Below are positions 1 through 10,927 of a stretch of 64,000 nt of DNA, in pieces (within the stretch, counting starts at the first letter, position 1; every line of letters begins with the position of its first letter). A program made the position numbers and the translations under genes. Below the pieces are notes generated by a model that was not told the DNA's origin, made no database searches, and was given only the letters and a program-made list of their open reading frames with translations. Source of the DNA: Zygaena filipendulae (Eukaryota; Arthropoda; Insecta; Lepidoptera; Zygaenidae). Location of the stretch: contig OU015659.1 of assembly GCA_907165275.2 (NCBI GenBank), forward strand, positions 3,390,501 through 3,454,500, read 5' to 3'.

Positions 1-129
1 GGCGAACGCTTCTTTTTAATTGATTTATTTTGTTCGAGTTTTTATTTTTTATTATTTAAGTGAAAATGTTTTTGACGTTGTATACTTTTAAGTTTTAACC
101 CTTTAAATTTTTGCAGCTGATTTTGGAAC

Positions 130-301
130 ACCTTATATGCGAATGTGAGTTTGTTTGTTACGCTTTCACGTCTTACCGTTCAATATGAAAATTTGCATAC
201 ACGTTGTCAATGGTACAGAGAAAAACATAAGGTACTACTTATCCCGGAATTCACGCGGGAACTCCGAAATTAACGCGGATAAAACCGCGCGGAACAGCTA
301 G
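130..301 (+). mobile_element. Helitron-like element, 21 bp before a UTP20 splice acceptor
   Basis: The copy starts near GCGAATGTGAGTTTG and ends with the degenerate hairpin and CAGCTAG (CTAG at 298-301) seen in the other copies. It is non-coding. The next UTP20 exon begins at 323, so the element sits directly beside the 3' splice site. Confidence 0.75.
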
Positions 302-322
302 TAAAACACTTAAACGTCGCAG

Positions 323-3300
323 GGAGGAGGCCCGCAATATAATGGTGAACTACCTGGTGGGCTACCCGCTGGGCAAGAAGCTGGAGAAGTTCCTCACATT
401 CTTCGTGGCGCAGATGAAGTACGAACTGCAGCACGGCCGGGAGTCCGCCACCAAGTGCCTGGAGATGATAGTCAACAAACTGCCCGCTGTAAGTATCCCT
501 TCCTAAGATTATGATAATTAAGGTTTTTCCCACACATATTTCAAACATAATAAATTATGTCATAAGTAATATGAAACGAATAAAAAAGTAGCCTATATTG
601 CTCAGGGATAAAGAGAAATATTAGGTGAAATCATGAATTCGGTTCAGTAGGTGTTTATTTATGATATGTATTACTCTATATCGATAAACTGTTCCCTTAC
701 TTACGGCCGCACTCAGGCGTTTTAATGATTACTTATTAATTATAAGTTCCGGTAAAAAAAATATGAATTCGTATGCATAATTTCTTCGTTTACCGGAACG
801 TATTTTTTTTTGTCTATGGTAAGTGCAATTAGTCAAAATATTGGAGATTATGTGCAGCGTGTTAGAGTGCAATTAATTAGTGGTAATTTTATAAATGGGA
901 AAATAGCAATAAAACGGTAAGTAAAATTCTTTAGGATTTCAAAATACAATGTTTACAATTTCTTCCAGGCAACTAACTATTTGGACGCAGATAAGCAATA
1001 ACATGTTAACCCACAATATTAAGTTATTGATTCAAAACGCTTTATTGTAAGTTATAGAGCGTTTTTTAATTATGTGTTTACCTTATTACATTGTTTAAAT
1101 ACCAAAAAACATTTAAACATAAAAAAATGCTGAAACAAAATGACGTTATGATTTTAAAACACGATTTATGCAAAATTTCTCCAATGTGGGTTAACACACT
1201 ATTGCTTATCTATGTCCATTTTATCTTAAGTAATTCCCCCGCCACATAGTGAAGTGTTGAGCGGAATATTATTTCATGTTATGTGATCCCCCCGGCACAG
1301 AGCCAAGTGTACAAGCACAGCGAGTACCTGCTGCTGTCGGTCGGCGAGCGCATGATGCGCGACGCGGCGGGCGCGTGCCGCGAGGCGGCCGGCGGCGTGC
1401 TGGACGTTCTACTCGGGCGGTTGAAGCGCGTGCAGCGGAACGTGCTCTTCGACCTGGTGCTGGCGCTCTACAAGAACTGCACCACCGTGAGTTGGGGAGC
1501 GGGGGGGGGGGAGGTGGAGAGGTGTTTAGTGGGAGAGGGGGTTTGCGTATATATGTGTGCGAATCTATGCTATGATAAAAGAGTAGAATCCGCGATTCTG
1601 TACATTGAATATTTTTAACTGCGAGGGGTGATAAAAGAAGAGTAACCAAGCTGTCTGTTTGTCTGTTCGCGATAATCTCTGAATCTACAGAACGGAGTGT
1701 CATGCGGTTTTCACAGGTAGATTAAGCTTAGCCTGGAGCTACACATAGGCTTTGTTTCATACAAATCGGATGTCGAGAAAGAAAGTTGTTACATAAAAAC
1801 TTTTCACGCGGGTGAAACCGCGGGGCACAGCTAGTGTATGTATATGTTTTTGAATATGTGTATATGGTGTGGAAATGTGTATCAGATTTTTGCGACTATG
1901 TTTGTGTTTCAATTATGTTTAAATATGTATGCGGAAATGCGTATCTGTGTGTAGATATTTACATTTGTGCTAAAGAGCTGATTTACGATGTCGTCGCCTG
2001 TCTCACCTGAGTTTATTTTGTTCAAAAATTAAACAAATTCTGTATGGATTATCAGATGTTGAGCCATTTGACTTTCTGTTGACTGTCTGATCAATCTATT
2101 AAAAAATTAGTCCATATAGTGATTTTTGAAACGACTTTTATCTATAGCTATCAACAGAAGTTGAAGTGAAGTTTGTGTTTACGAGTGCAATTATAAAATG
2201 ATGTAAATTTTTTCACAGCTAAGCCAAGCCCAGTTCGCAGCGATGCTGTGCATCCGGTTCGTGTGCGTCGAGAAAACCGAATTCGACAGCCGCTTGGAGA
2301 GAATACTGCCCATAATCGACAAGAAACTGATGCAGTTCTGCGACGAAAACACCACCGGCTACTGCCTCACCGTGCCCCTGAAGCCGATCAGCGAGAACGA
2401 GGACGTCGTAATCGACGAGAAGTACAACTGCCTGTCGCAGTATCTCTACTTATTCGACTACATCCTAGTACACTGCCCGTCGAGTTTGAAGAACAGCAAC
2501 TACGAGTACGAAATTGATTCGATCGCGCAGCAATGCAAGTCGTTCCTGAAGCACACGCACGAGGCGGTCCGCGCGCTGGCGGCGAGGATCCTCGGCAGGG
2601 TGTTGGCGGCGGTGGACGCGGCGCTGCTGGAGCGGCTCGTGCGAGGCGAGTGCGCCAGCTCGCGAGGCTTCGTCTACTGCGACACGGAAGAGAGCCTGCG
2701 GGACCTCGTGCTGGCGCTGTGCACTCTGTACATGCCGTGCATGGCCCAGGAGACTATTGATCAGGTATCTATTTATTTATCTACTTGTTATTCCCCGCGA
2801 TTTCACCGGCGTCAGTTTTCGAAGTTCCCGCGCGAATTCAGAGACAAAGAGTACCCTATGTCCTTCTCTCGTTTGAGCCGATACAGCTTGAAAGCGTAAC
2901 AAACAAACTCACATTCACATTTGTATATTAACTACGTGTTTCTCGCGGTTTCGCCCGCGGTAATTACGGAGTTCCCGCGCAATCTATGGAAAAAAGTACC
3001 CGATGTCCTGTGTACCCCTGATAACGCGTATGCAAAATTTCATAAGATTTTACCCGCGTTAATTTTGGAGTTCCCGCGGGAATTTTGGGACAAAAAGCAC
3101 CCTATGTCCTTCTCTGTATACCCGACAACATGTATACCATATTTCATGATTATCGGTTGAGTCGTTAAAACGTGAATGCGTTACAAACAAACAGATACAC
3201 CCAAACATACAAACCCAAGGATACACGGATTTTTTTGTTGTGACAATTTCAGTAGGTAAACTTTTTACCATGTTACAGGCAACCGAAGTGATATTCCAAA

Positions 3301-5875
3301 TACTGAGGCTGGCGCACTCGATGCCGAGCTTCAAGTTGCGGGCCGGGCGCGAGGCGGCCGCGCCCGCCGACAGCGGCCAGCTGATCCGGTTCATTCTGTT
3401 CAAACTGAAAGCGGAGATAAACGAGGAAGTGGTCAAGGCGCCGAACAATACGACTGTCGTAAGTTTATTATCGGCTAAACAGAATTGGATGGAGTTTGGC
3501 ACAGAGATAAATGTAGTCTGAAATAGGACATCTGTCCCGGTATTCCTGCGACAACTCCAAAATCCTGCTGGTGAAACCGCTAGTTTATATATTTTAAGCA
3601 ATGCGCAAAAAAATTTTGGTGATTCAGTATCAGTAATAGAACACATTTCCATTATTTGTTCAAAACGTTTTTATTTTTTTTATTCGGCTTTAAATTAGCA
3701 AAATATGGACACTATCTATTCGTAATAATATCAATGAGCGCGCGCGCCGTGCGGCGTACGCGGGGGTGTTGCAGTGAGGGTGAACGACCTCGATCAGCTG
3801 TATAATAGCTGCTGCTAAATACCTAGCCTAGCCTAGAGTAGCCAATAAATCAATTGCAAAGTATACATCTTTTGTTCACGATAACTTTACTTTTTTGTGC
3901 TAAGACTTATCAAAATAAAAAAGGTGTTTATTAAAACTACTTTTAGTTTAATTTGTAAAAGTTTGCGCACTGAATAAAAATATTCCTATATATCTATAAT
4001 ATATAAATCACGTGTCACGTTGTTTGTCCGCGATGGACTCCGAAACTACTGAACGGATTTTGATAAAATTTTGCAACCATTTATAATATGGTCCAACTTA
4101 AAAGATAGGATAGTTTTTATCCCGAAATTCCCTCGGGAACTGAAGGACATAGAGTACTTTTTTCCCGCAACCTCCGCGGGAACTCCGAAATTACCGCGGA
4201 TGAAATCGCGGGGGACAGCTAGTATATATTATATATTTCAAATTAAATATCCTAGAAGATATTGTTTAGTAGCGCGCGACGAACGCTAGTTTCACCACGT
4301 GCTCTAAGAGCTTTGACCTAACGAACTTCTTTCATGTGTCTCTTCGCAGAGGACGTCCATATTCACGATGTGGATGCACCTGATCGGCGTGCTCGAGGCC
4401 GAGGAGGTGGGCGCGGTGGTGGACGTGATGCTGCCGGCCATAGTGCGCGAGCACGCGGGCGCGGCGGGCGCGGCGGGCGCGGCGGGCGGCGCGCGCCAGC
4501 TGGCGGGCCGGCTGTGCAAGAAGCTGCGCCGCCGCCTCGGGGAGGTCGAGTTCGGGAAGATGTTCGCCGACGCGCACCGCCGGCTCGCGGTCAAGCGCGC
4601 CGAGAGGAAGAAGGTGAGGTTTTGTTTTTTTTTTATGCCATAGACGCAAACGGTCAGGTGCACGTAGGGTTGCCAGGCGTCCGGATAAAGCCGGATATAG
4701 TGGATAGCCGGATATAGATTGCGTGTCCGGCTAGTCCGGCTTTTGTTAGGCTTTTTACATTTCGCAAATGAGCGAGCGCCGAGCGTCGTCTTTAAGAAGG
4801 ATATAAAAATATTGGTGAATAATTATTTAGAATTAATTTTTTACTGATGACTTTAAGTACTAGACTGGTATTCGATTTTAATTGAATTTAACATGATTTA
4901 TGGTAATAATAAAAAAAGCTCGATTTTACATAACTTTTTTTTGGTCGTATATATTATCTAGGCAAACTGAGACAAAATCTTCAATAATGTAGGGTACCCG
5001 GCCTTTTCACCCAAATATCCGGCCGGGTTCGATTCTAGATATAGGTGGACGTTACCGCAACACAAGCGTATATTTTAGCGTGTGATCAAGTTGATCTTGT
5101 GTGTTGGGAATATTATTATACTATGTAAAGAAACGACACTCCGCCCCCCGCTAACTGAATCCCCCCCACCACGCCCCACCACGTTGCTACGAGCCTAGTC
5201 GATAGTGGTGTAGGCTGTTACAACTGTGTGTGCGATGGACAGTGTCAACTGGAATTCCGAAATTAAACTCCGTCGTCGAAAAAACAACTTATTTATATAA
5301 TCACTAAAAATAATTCAGTGTTTCACTGTATTGTAGTTATGACTAGCTGTTCCCCGCGGTATCACCCGCGTTAATTTCAGAAATCCCGCGGGAATTTTGG
5401 GATAAAAAGTAGCCTAAGTTACTCTTTATAACATCAGCTATCTGCCAGTGATAGTCCCGTTAAAATCGGTCCAGTCGTTTCAAAGATTACCCGAAACAAA
5501 TACAGACTGACTGACAGACAGACAGACAGAAAAAGTTTAAATATTATTCTTTTTATGTTAGTACCGTATATACTTTCGTATGCATTTAGAATGTTCCAAA
5601 CAGAAATTTCAATTTTATTTATATGTCTAGATATAGATAGTAGGTATGACAAAAAAGGTGAACTTATTTTTCCAAATTGAATTTTTCAGTTTTTGCTTCA
5701 AGAGAAAATCAACCAGCCGCTGCAAGCTGCGAAGAGGAAGCTTCAAATCAAAGAGAAGAAGAAGCGATCGAAGAAGATAAAGCTAGAAATGGCGCACGGC
5801 AAGCGTGCGCGGCCCCGGAAACGGAAGGCGGAGGACAACGACTACGAAGACGTTTTCTTGCAAGACAGCGACTAA
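323..5875 (+). CDS. UTP20: UTP20-like small-subunit processome protein, C-terminal part (5' end outside window)
   Basis: Six coding exons join in phase: 323-488, 1301-1486, 2219-2764, 3279-3458, 4350-4613 and 5690-5875 (TAA). They give about 508 residues, the C-terminal end of a protein usually near 2,700 residues, so most of the gene lies left of the window. UTP20 is a large HEAT-repeat scaffold of the U3 snoRNP/90S pre-ribosome in the nucleolus, needed for 18S rRNA processing. Recognition rests on the first exon (YPLGKKLEKFLTFFVAQ, then ELQHGRES), on LERILPII in exon 3, and on the C-terminal pattern of a leucine-rich helix pair (LIGVLEAEEVGAVVDVMLP) followed by a very basic tail (KKKRSKKIK, KRARPRKRK) typical of nucleolar proteins. 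Exon 5 (from 4350) carries a short Ala/Gly-rich run encoded by GCGGGC-type repeats. Nearly every intron holds Helitron-like repeats. RRP12 was considered, but this C-terminal order fits UTP20 better. Domain database search not run. Confidence 0.85.
982..1218. mobile_element. MITE with about 30-bp terminal inverted repeats
   Basis: The left end reads TGGACGCAGATAAGCAATA and the right end is its near-perfect reverse complement (TATTGCTTATCTATGTCCA); both arms continue into GTTAACCCACA. It lies in a UTP20 intron. A second copy of the same end is at about 24774-24815. Confidence 0.7.
1590..1834 (+). mobile_element. Helitron-like element, second body type
   Basis: It ends in GCGGGTGAAACCGC followed by CTAG at 1831-1834. 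The body includes TCATGCGGTTTTCACAGG and AAGCTTAGCCTGGAGCTAC. The reverse-orientation copies at about 15559-15836 and 21807-22055 share this body. It lies in a UTP20 intron. Confidence 0.75.
2786..3210 (-). mobile_element. Cluster of two or three reverse-orientation Helitron-like fragments
   Basis: Begins with CCCCGCGATTTCACC about 20 bp after the UTP20 donor at 2765 and ends near 2925 (AAAGCGTAACAAACAAACTC). A second run from about 2940 (CTCGCGGTTTCGCCCGCGG) to 3210 contains the GGAGTTCCCGCG block twice, at about 2968 and 3070, so it is composite. Confidence 0.7.
3993..4222 (+). mobile_element. Helitron-like element, third body type
   Basis: Starts with TC followed by a TA-rich stretch and AAATCACGTGTCACGTTG, and ends in a GC hairpin and CTAG at 4219-4222. 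The body (TGTCCGCGATGGACTCCGAA) is shared with 8879-9053 and with the reverse copies at 19758-20205. It lies in a UTP20 intron. Confidence 0.8.
4655..5045. repeat. Probable repeat with TCCGG-rich ends in a UTP20 intron
   Basis: The left part has GGGTTGCCAGGCGTCCGG and several CCGGATA units. The right part has CCCGGCCTTTTCACCC and TATCCGGCCGGG. The two are partly inverted copies enclosing about 250 bp of AT-rich DNA. No coding potential is seen and no family is assigned. Confidence 0.45.
5343..5632 (-). mobile_element. Helitron-like element, fourth body type
   Basis: CTAG at 5343-5346 followed by CTGTTCCCCGCGGTATCACC is the reverse complement of a Helitron 3' end. The body includes CATCAGCTATCTGCCAGTGA, shared with the copies at about 16593 and 26268. 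Located just upstream of the last UTP20 exon. Confidence 0.75.
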
Positions 5876-6007
5876 GACTGGTGCCGAGGGACTATCGGAA
5901 AGAAAATTGACGCCGGGGTTCAGCGAATGAATTTAGTTTCACTAAAATGAGGCCAATTTTATAGGTAGTTTCAGTTGAGTGTTGTACAGAAATTGTTTGC
6001 AGACTTA

Positions 6008-6548
6008 GGGCCGGCGCCCATTATCGGCATCGGCAAGGAAAAGGATCCTTCAGCATCCTACATGCAAGCGCACACTATCAGCAATTATGCTTTGGCATGC
6101 TTAAGGATGACGAGGCGTCCTTAAGGATGCCGCACCGTCCTGTAGCTTGCCGAAGCGTTTCAATATCGTATTTCTCGTCATAACAGTCTCAGAGTTGTTA
6201 CAAGCTAGTTGTCTGAATTGTATTTAATACGGTGGACTGGGATCTAGTGTTCATAGCAACTCTTGCTGAAGAAGAAGAGAAATCTAATCAATCAAGAAGA
6301 TTTTGGGTGAACAACCTTTGGAAGCGACGACATATGTCCGGCGAATTCAAGGACCGAAGGATGCCGAAGCATCCCGAAGCATTCTCAAGGCTGCCGATAC
6401 AGCAGCCTCAAGCATACCGAAGCGGTATTTTTGTTATTACGACCACATATCACGGAAATTTCTACTTTATTGCCATTATATTATAGTATATTGCTATTTG
6501 CCACCAAAAATCCTTTTCCTTGCCGATGCCGATAATGGGCGCCGGCCC
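6008..6548. mobile_element. 541-bp MITE, PIF/Harbinger-like, in the UTP20 3' UTR
   Basis: Terminal inverted repeats of about 39 bp start GGGCCGGCGCCCATTATCGG on each strand. The trinucleotide TTA flanks both sides (6005-6007 and 6549-6551), the target duplication usual for PIF/Harbinger. It lies between the UTP20 stop codon (5875) and the first downstream AATAAA (6668), so it is probably transcribed as 3' UTR. It has no transposase. The ORFs in it (about 6232-6563) are incidental. Confidence 0.85.
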
Positions 6549-6667
6549 TTAAGTGATGGATGACGCTGTGATTTGTTTTAACTTCTAAGACAGACAACAT
6601 ATTTTAAGAATATTAAATAGGTGTATTGCAAATACAGTTTGTAAATAATCATAATTTATACATACGT

Positions 6668-6673
6668 AATAAA
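6668..6673 (+). promoter_or_regulatory. Candidate polyadenylation signal of UTP20
   Basis: This is the first AATAAA found downstream of the UTP20 stop codon. Cleavage would be expected some 10-30 bp later, giving a 3' UTR of about 800 bp including the MITE. Inferred from sequence only. Confidence 0.5.
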
Positions 6674-7660
6674 ACATCGTTTTTATAAACAAAATAATAT
6701 TGCTTTTATTTATATATAAGTAAATAATAAAATGCTTTCAAAAAACATTCTATCCATACGAAACTGTTGAACAGAAATTTATTTGAAATTAACTGTTCAT
6801 ACATTATATAGTTGTAATTAATAAATTAATTACATTATTATTAATTTAAAATTAATTATATATAATATAATTGTATAATTTAATAAAGTATTTATTCTTC
6901 ATAACATCACAATGTAAACAACATTTACACGAAAGTGCGTAAAAAGCCTTTCAATATATTTTATACATGCACGTAAATTACATAAAGAATTAAAATAATT
7001 AATTAACACGATAATTAGAAATTCACGAACAGTATGTATTATATTTTTCAAGTAGCTAAAATTTTATAAACATAATAGGTGTATAGTTTCTAATCTTATG
7101 TCCTCTATCTTTGAAATATTTAATTGCAACTAGCTAGCAAGTTATTATTATTAGCTAGCAAGTTATCTGCTATGGTATAACTCACGAATGTGCAAAATAC
7201 GATCAATGATAGTTTAGGATATCTACTCTAGGAAACCGCTATACAGATTAATTATATATAGAAGTAAACATACACCCACCGATTTGACTTAGAAAGCGCG
7301 GTTGCTCTGTGCTGTGATTGGCTAAGTTATTTTGTCCATAGGTTACACAAGCGGGCGAATCACGTGACCGAAATAGGGAAATTGTTCTTCAATCAATTTT
7401 GTGCCGTAAAACGTCGTTCATAAAAGTTATTTTCCGAGTAACGTCGGGGGTGTCTGTTTCTTTTACATTTTTTTTTGTTTTTAAATGGGTCTAGGTATTC
7501 TTATAAGTCGATTAAATTCATTAACAGCCTACATTAACGAACTTCATAAAATAAAAAGATCTAGGAAAATGATTACTTCATACTTATCTATTATTATTGG
7601 TATACTATGTGCGTACTTATTTATAAAAGTAAGTGTATAAACACCGAAATAAATATAATA

Positions 7661-8180
7661 TATACACACCGGCTGAATTAGCGGAACATAAAAAGGCAGA
7701 GTATAGAAATAATTACGTATATATATTAAAACAAATTATTATCAGGCATGAAGTAATAAACTAATATACATCTTTTAACATCGACTTTAAGAAGTTTTTA
7801 GTTAAATTTTATTAAAAATTATCAAAATTAAAAAAAATTAAAAAAATCTGTAGTTTGTGAGAACACAAACAATGTTGCAAATAAAAGTTAAATCACGAAG
7901 GGGAAACACACGTTATTAATCGTTCATTTATTTAGTGTTAAAATCACAGTAATCTTTAATTTGCAACATTATTTGTGTGCCCACAAATTAGAGAAAAAGT
8001 GTTTTTTTTATTATTATTTTAAATAAAATTTAATAATTTTATTACAAACTTTTAAAGTGTTATAAGATGTATATTAATTTATTACTTCACGTCTAATTAT
8101 TATTTGTTTTAATATATATACGTAATTATTTCTATACTCTGCCTTTTTATGTTCCGCTAATTCTGCCGGTGTGTATATAT
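7661..8180. mobile_element. Foldback-type MITE, about 520 bp
   Basis: The left end (ACACACCGGCTGAATTAGCG) is matched by the reverse complement at 8152-8174. The complementarity continues inward through GGAACATAAAAAGGCAGAG and, with gaps, up to AAATTGCAACATT near the centre, so most of the element can fold into one hairpin. Non-coding. Family not assigned; the target duplication is unclear because the flanks are TA repeats. Confidence 0.75.
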
Positions 8181-8261
8181 ATAATATAATAAATACCGAA
8201 ACTATAATAACAATAAAAACTATAACCATATGCATTTATTTACACAGATGTTCGATGGTGT

Positions 8262-8558
8262 AGTCATTTTGAAGATCGTGTTTTGGAATCGTATACAGTT
8301 GGCAACTATTGAACCCAAAACCCTACTTTAAAATGCCATGTTGCAATGTTACATAACTAACGATTAAATTATCAGGTTACAGGCTCAGACGAAATTTCGT
8401 CTGAGGTTACAGGTCACGAGTTCGAGTTTATATTGCAAATCATCGCTGTTGAGGTGAAAGTTTGTTGTGGTTTATTCTTTTGTACCGATTAAGTTACTTA
8501 TGTCAAATGACTGTAGACGATTACTAAAACACAATGACTACACCCTTATGTAACAGCC
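8262..8558. mobile_element. Probable MITE with GGTGTAGTCAT ends
   Basis: The left end GGTGTAGTCATTTTGAAGAT is matched by ATGACTACACC at about 8539-8550. A related pair is at about 29745-30030 (GGTGTAGTCATATTTTACG and ATATGACTACATC). Boundaries are approximate. Confidence 0.45.
8376..8413. mobile_element. 22-bp palindromic micro-insertion with perfect 8-bp direct repeat
   Basis: GTTACAGG at 8376-8383 is repeated exactly at 8406-8413. Between them, 8384-8405 is a perfect palindrome with each arm CTCAGACGAAA. Three more cases with the same CTCAGA arm start and 8-bp flanking repeats occur in this window. Read as a transposon reduced to fused terminal repeats. Confidence 0.6.
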
Positions 8559-8878
8559 TGTATAAGGTTTCAAATTAATCTTATCACCATGTGACCTACT
8601 AACGATAGATCGCTTTTTCCGTACCTTTCATTTAACATCTCAGTCGCGCTAGGTAAAGTATGTATACTCAATACGCGGTATGTGAAAACGTTATAAATAT
8701 TTTATAGAGACTATAAAATAACGATTGCCCGTTTTTTTTCCAGCGCGAATTCCGAAATTCGCTCTAGGAATCTGATGCTTGAACAAACAAAGTCAACAGA
8801 GACTCAAACAAATGTATCCGTTCCAGTTTTATTATAGATAATAGTACCTATATTATTTAGACGTTGAAAAAATGACCA

Positions 8879-9053
8879 TCTAATAAATATAAATCACGTG
8901 TCACGTTGTTTGTCCGCGATGGACTCCGAAACTACTGAACGGATTTTGATAAAATTTTGTAACCATTTATAATATGGTTCAACTTAAAAGATAGGGTAGT
9001 TTTTATCCCGGAATTCCCGCGGGAACTCCGGAATCACCGCGGGCGACAGCTAG
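8879..9053 (+). mobile_element. Helitron-like element (175 bp)
   Basis: Starts TCTAATAAATATAAATCACG and ends with a GC-rich hairpin and CTAG at 9050-9053. It is a shorter relative of 3993-4222, lacking an internal block. Confidence 0.8.
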
Positions 9054-9293
9054 TATATATATTACTTCCGATACCCATATAATTATATCTGTGGCGAACA
9101 GCTTATTGGCATACAAGTAGTTACAAGTCAACAAGTCAAAGTATGTGGGATAAATGCTGGTGTAAAAGTCTGAAAAAGTTTCTTAAAATAAGCATTTATT
9201 AATATATTTAAGTATTATTAATAAAAAAATAAGTAAAATAGCGCACATGTAAAATCTTGCAAATATAAAAATTAGTAGGTAAGTAGGTATTCT

Positions 9294-9481
9294 AACCGCC
9301 GCACTCAGAGTCGACTTTAATAATTACTTAGTTAAGTATAGATTTTTTAAAACAAAACTGCCGCAATCAGAGACGTTGAGTAAATTAATGTTAATTGGCA
9401 TTTAATGGGATGTAACCTAATTAGTTAAATGCCAATTAACATTATTTTTTTAAACTTGTCGACTCTGAGTGCGGCGGTAAG
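9294..9481. mobile_element. MITE with CCGCCGCACTCAGAGTCGAC ends
   Basis: Left CCGCCGCACTCAGAGTCGAC and right GTCGACTCTGAGTGCGGCGG are exact inverted repeats. The interior holds a second inverted pair (GCCAATTAACATT). The same family recurs at 19392-19632, and a lone end sits near 705-740. Confidence 0.75.
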
Positions 9482-9803
9482 TAGTGTTTAATTAGAGTAG
9501 GTATTTAGGTAATAAAATTTGGTTAAAGCATTGTCAACGACCTAATAGATACTCTTCAATGCATAACGAACTACCGACCATATCCATCCTGCCACGATAC
9601 CTGGAATTTCAATATACCTACACATTACTGATTACACAACCATAATATACCTAGCTACTATTTAAAGAGTAACTATTAGCTATAGTATTATATTATCTGT
9701 ACTAGGTACAATTTTTAAAGTTAAACGAGGGACACAGGGTTTTAGTATTCGTTTCTCGTTCCAAATAGGCGTATATAAAAAAATAGAATATTAGTTAATT
9801 TTC

Positions 9804-10132
9804 TTAATGGGCATGTTGACTAATTTTGTTTTTAGTCCGTCTTGTAGATTATTAAAAAATATTGGACACGTATTTTTTCTCTTTTTACGTAATCAAAAAA
9901 TTACGGCGATATATTGAGTTGAAATTTCGCGTGACGTCACTATTCTGACAGTTTGTATGGCGGTTTTTGCGGTTAGTGACGTCACGACCCCCTCACCCTA
10001 AACTTACTGTGCTTTATCTCTGTATATTTTAATTTATTTGAAAAAGCAAAAATACGTGTCTATTGTTTTTTAATTTTCTAAAAGACGGACTAATTAAAAT
10101 TTTGACTTTCAAAAGTGGTCAACATCCCTATT
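9804..10132. mobile_element. MITE with long (about 80-bp) inverted ends
   Basis: The left end (GGGCATGTTGAC, then TTTTAGTCCGTCTTGTAGA, then ACACGTATTTTT) is mirrored on the right by AAATACGTGTCTATTG, AAAGACGGACTAATTAAAA and GGTCAACATCCC. The centre has a TGACGTCAC inverted pair. Non-coding. Confidence 0.7.
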
Positions 10133-10214
10133 ATTGTTCCTTAAAATAAAACTACTATAAGTACCAGACGACCGCGACAATTTGCACTTAGGTATACTAT
10201 AATTATTTTTTTAA

Positions 10215-10491
10215 TACAGTTGCTCAAAAAGTGGCGTATTGCAGGGACGTTTAGCGTTCGGGATGTGGGCTATTACATACTCGAGCTTTTTGTTTACCTT
10301 TCCCGAACTCGTGCGTTCTCTTTGCCAACTGTCAAATGGCGACACGACTTTGACACACTTTTTTGCATTGCGAAACGTACGTTTCGCATTACTAATACGA
10401 CTAGCGCCATCTCTTGATCACAGTTGGAACTTAGTTGAGTTTGTAGTGTTTTTGATATTTTATTAAATTTCTTCATTTTTTTCGCAACTGT
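10215..10491. mobile_element. TTAA-flanked MITE, copy 1
   Basis: TACAGTTGC at the left end and GCAACTGTA at the right end are exact inverted repeats, flanked by TTAA on both sides (10211-10214 and 10492-10495), the target of piggyBac-like elements. Contains a 20-bp palindrome centred on ACGT near 10369-10388. ORFs here are not genes. Confidence 0.75.
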
Positions 10492-10649
10492 ATTAAAAAT
10501 AGTTGTTCAGTACACGTGCGGAACCGTCATTGCAACTAGTTCCGACTGTCAACCCTCACCTTCGGCTGCGCCTCGGCTCGGGTAGACATATGTCGGAACT
10601 CTTTGCAATAACAGGCTTTCCGCACTTATAATGAAATATACTATTTTAA

Positions 10650-10927
10650 TACAGTTGCTCAAAAAGTGGCGTATTGCAGGGACGTTTAGCGTTCGGGATG
10701 TGGGCTATTACATACTCGAGCTTTTTGTTTACCTTTCCCGAACTCGTGCGTTCTCTTTGCCAACTGTCAAATGGCGACACGACTTTGACACACTTTTTTG
10801 CATTGCGAAACGTACGTTTCGCATTACTAATACGACTAGCGCCATCTCTTGATCACAGTTGGAACTTAGTTGAGTTTGTTGTGTTTTTGATATTTTATTA
10901 AATTTCTTCATTTTTTTCGCAACTGTA
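10650..10927. mobile_element. TTAA-flanked MITE, copy 2 (tandem duplicate)
   Basis: Nearly identical to 10215-10491 and exactly 435 bp downstream, again with TTAA at 10646-10649 and 10928-10931. Flanking DNA is duplicated as well, so this is a tandem segmental duplication rather than two insertions. Confidence 0.75.

Noticed and set aside
1269..1703. Minus-strand Pro/Arg-rich ORF and a plus-strand second frame over a UTP20 exon
   Set aside because: Shadows of the GC-rich exon; the HEAT-like frame joins in phase to neighbours, these do not.
323..5875. RRP12 as an alternative identity for the first gene
   Set aside because: Both are HEAT-repeat pre-ribosome factors, but the YPLGKKLE segment and the order of helices before the basic tail fit UTP20.
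10220..10911. Repeated 60-75-residue ORFs on both strands
   Set aside because: They occur identically in two copies of a MITE and include no start or splice context; non-coding.
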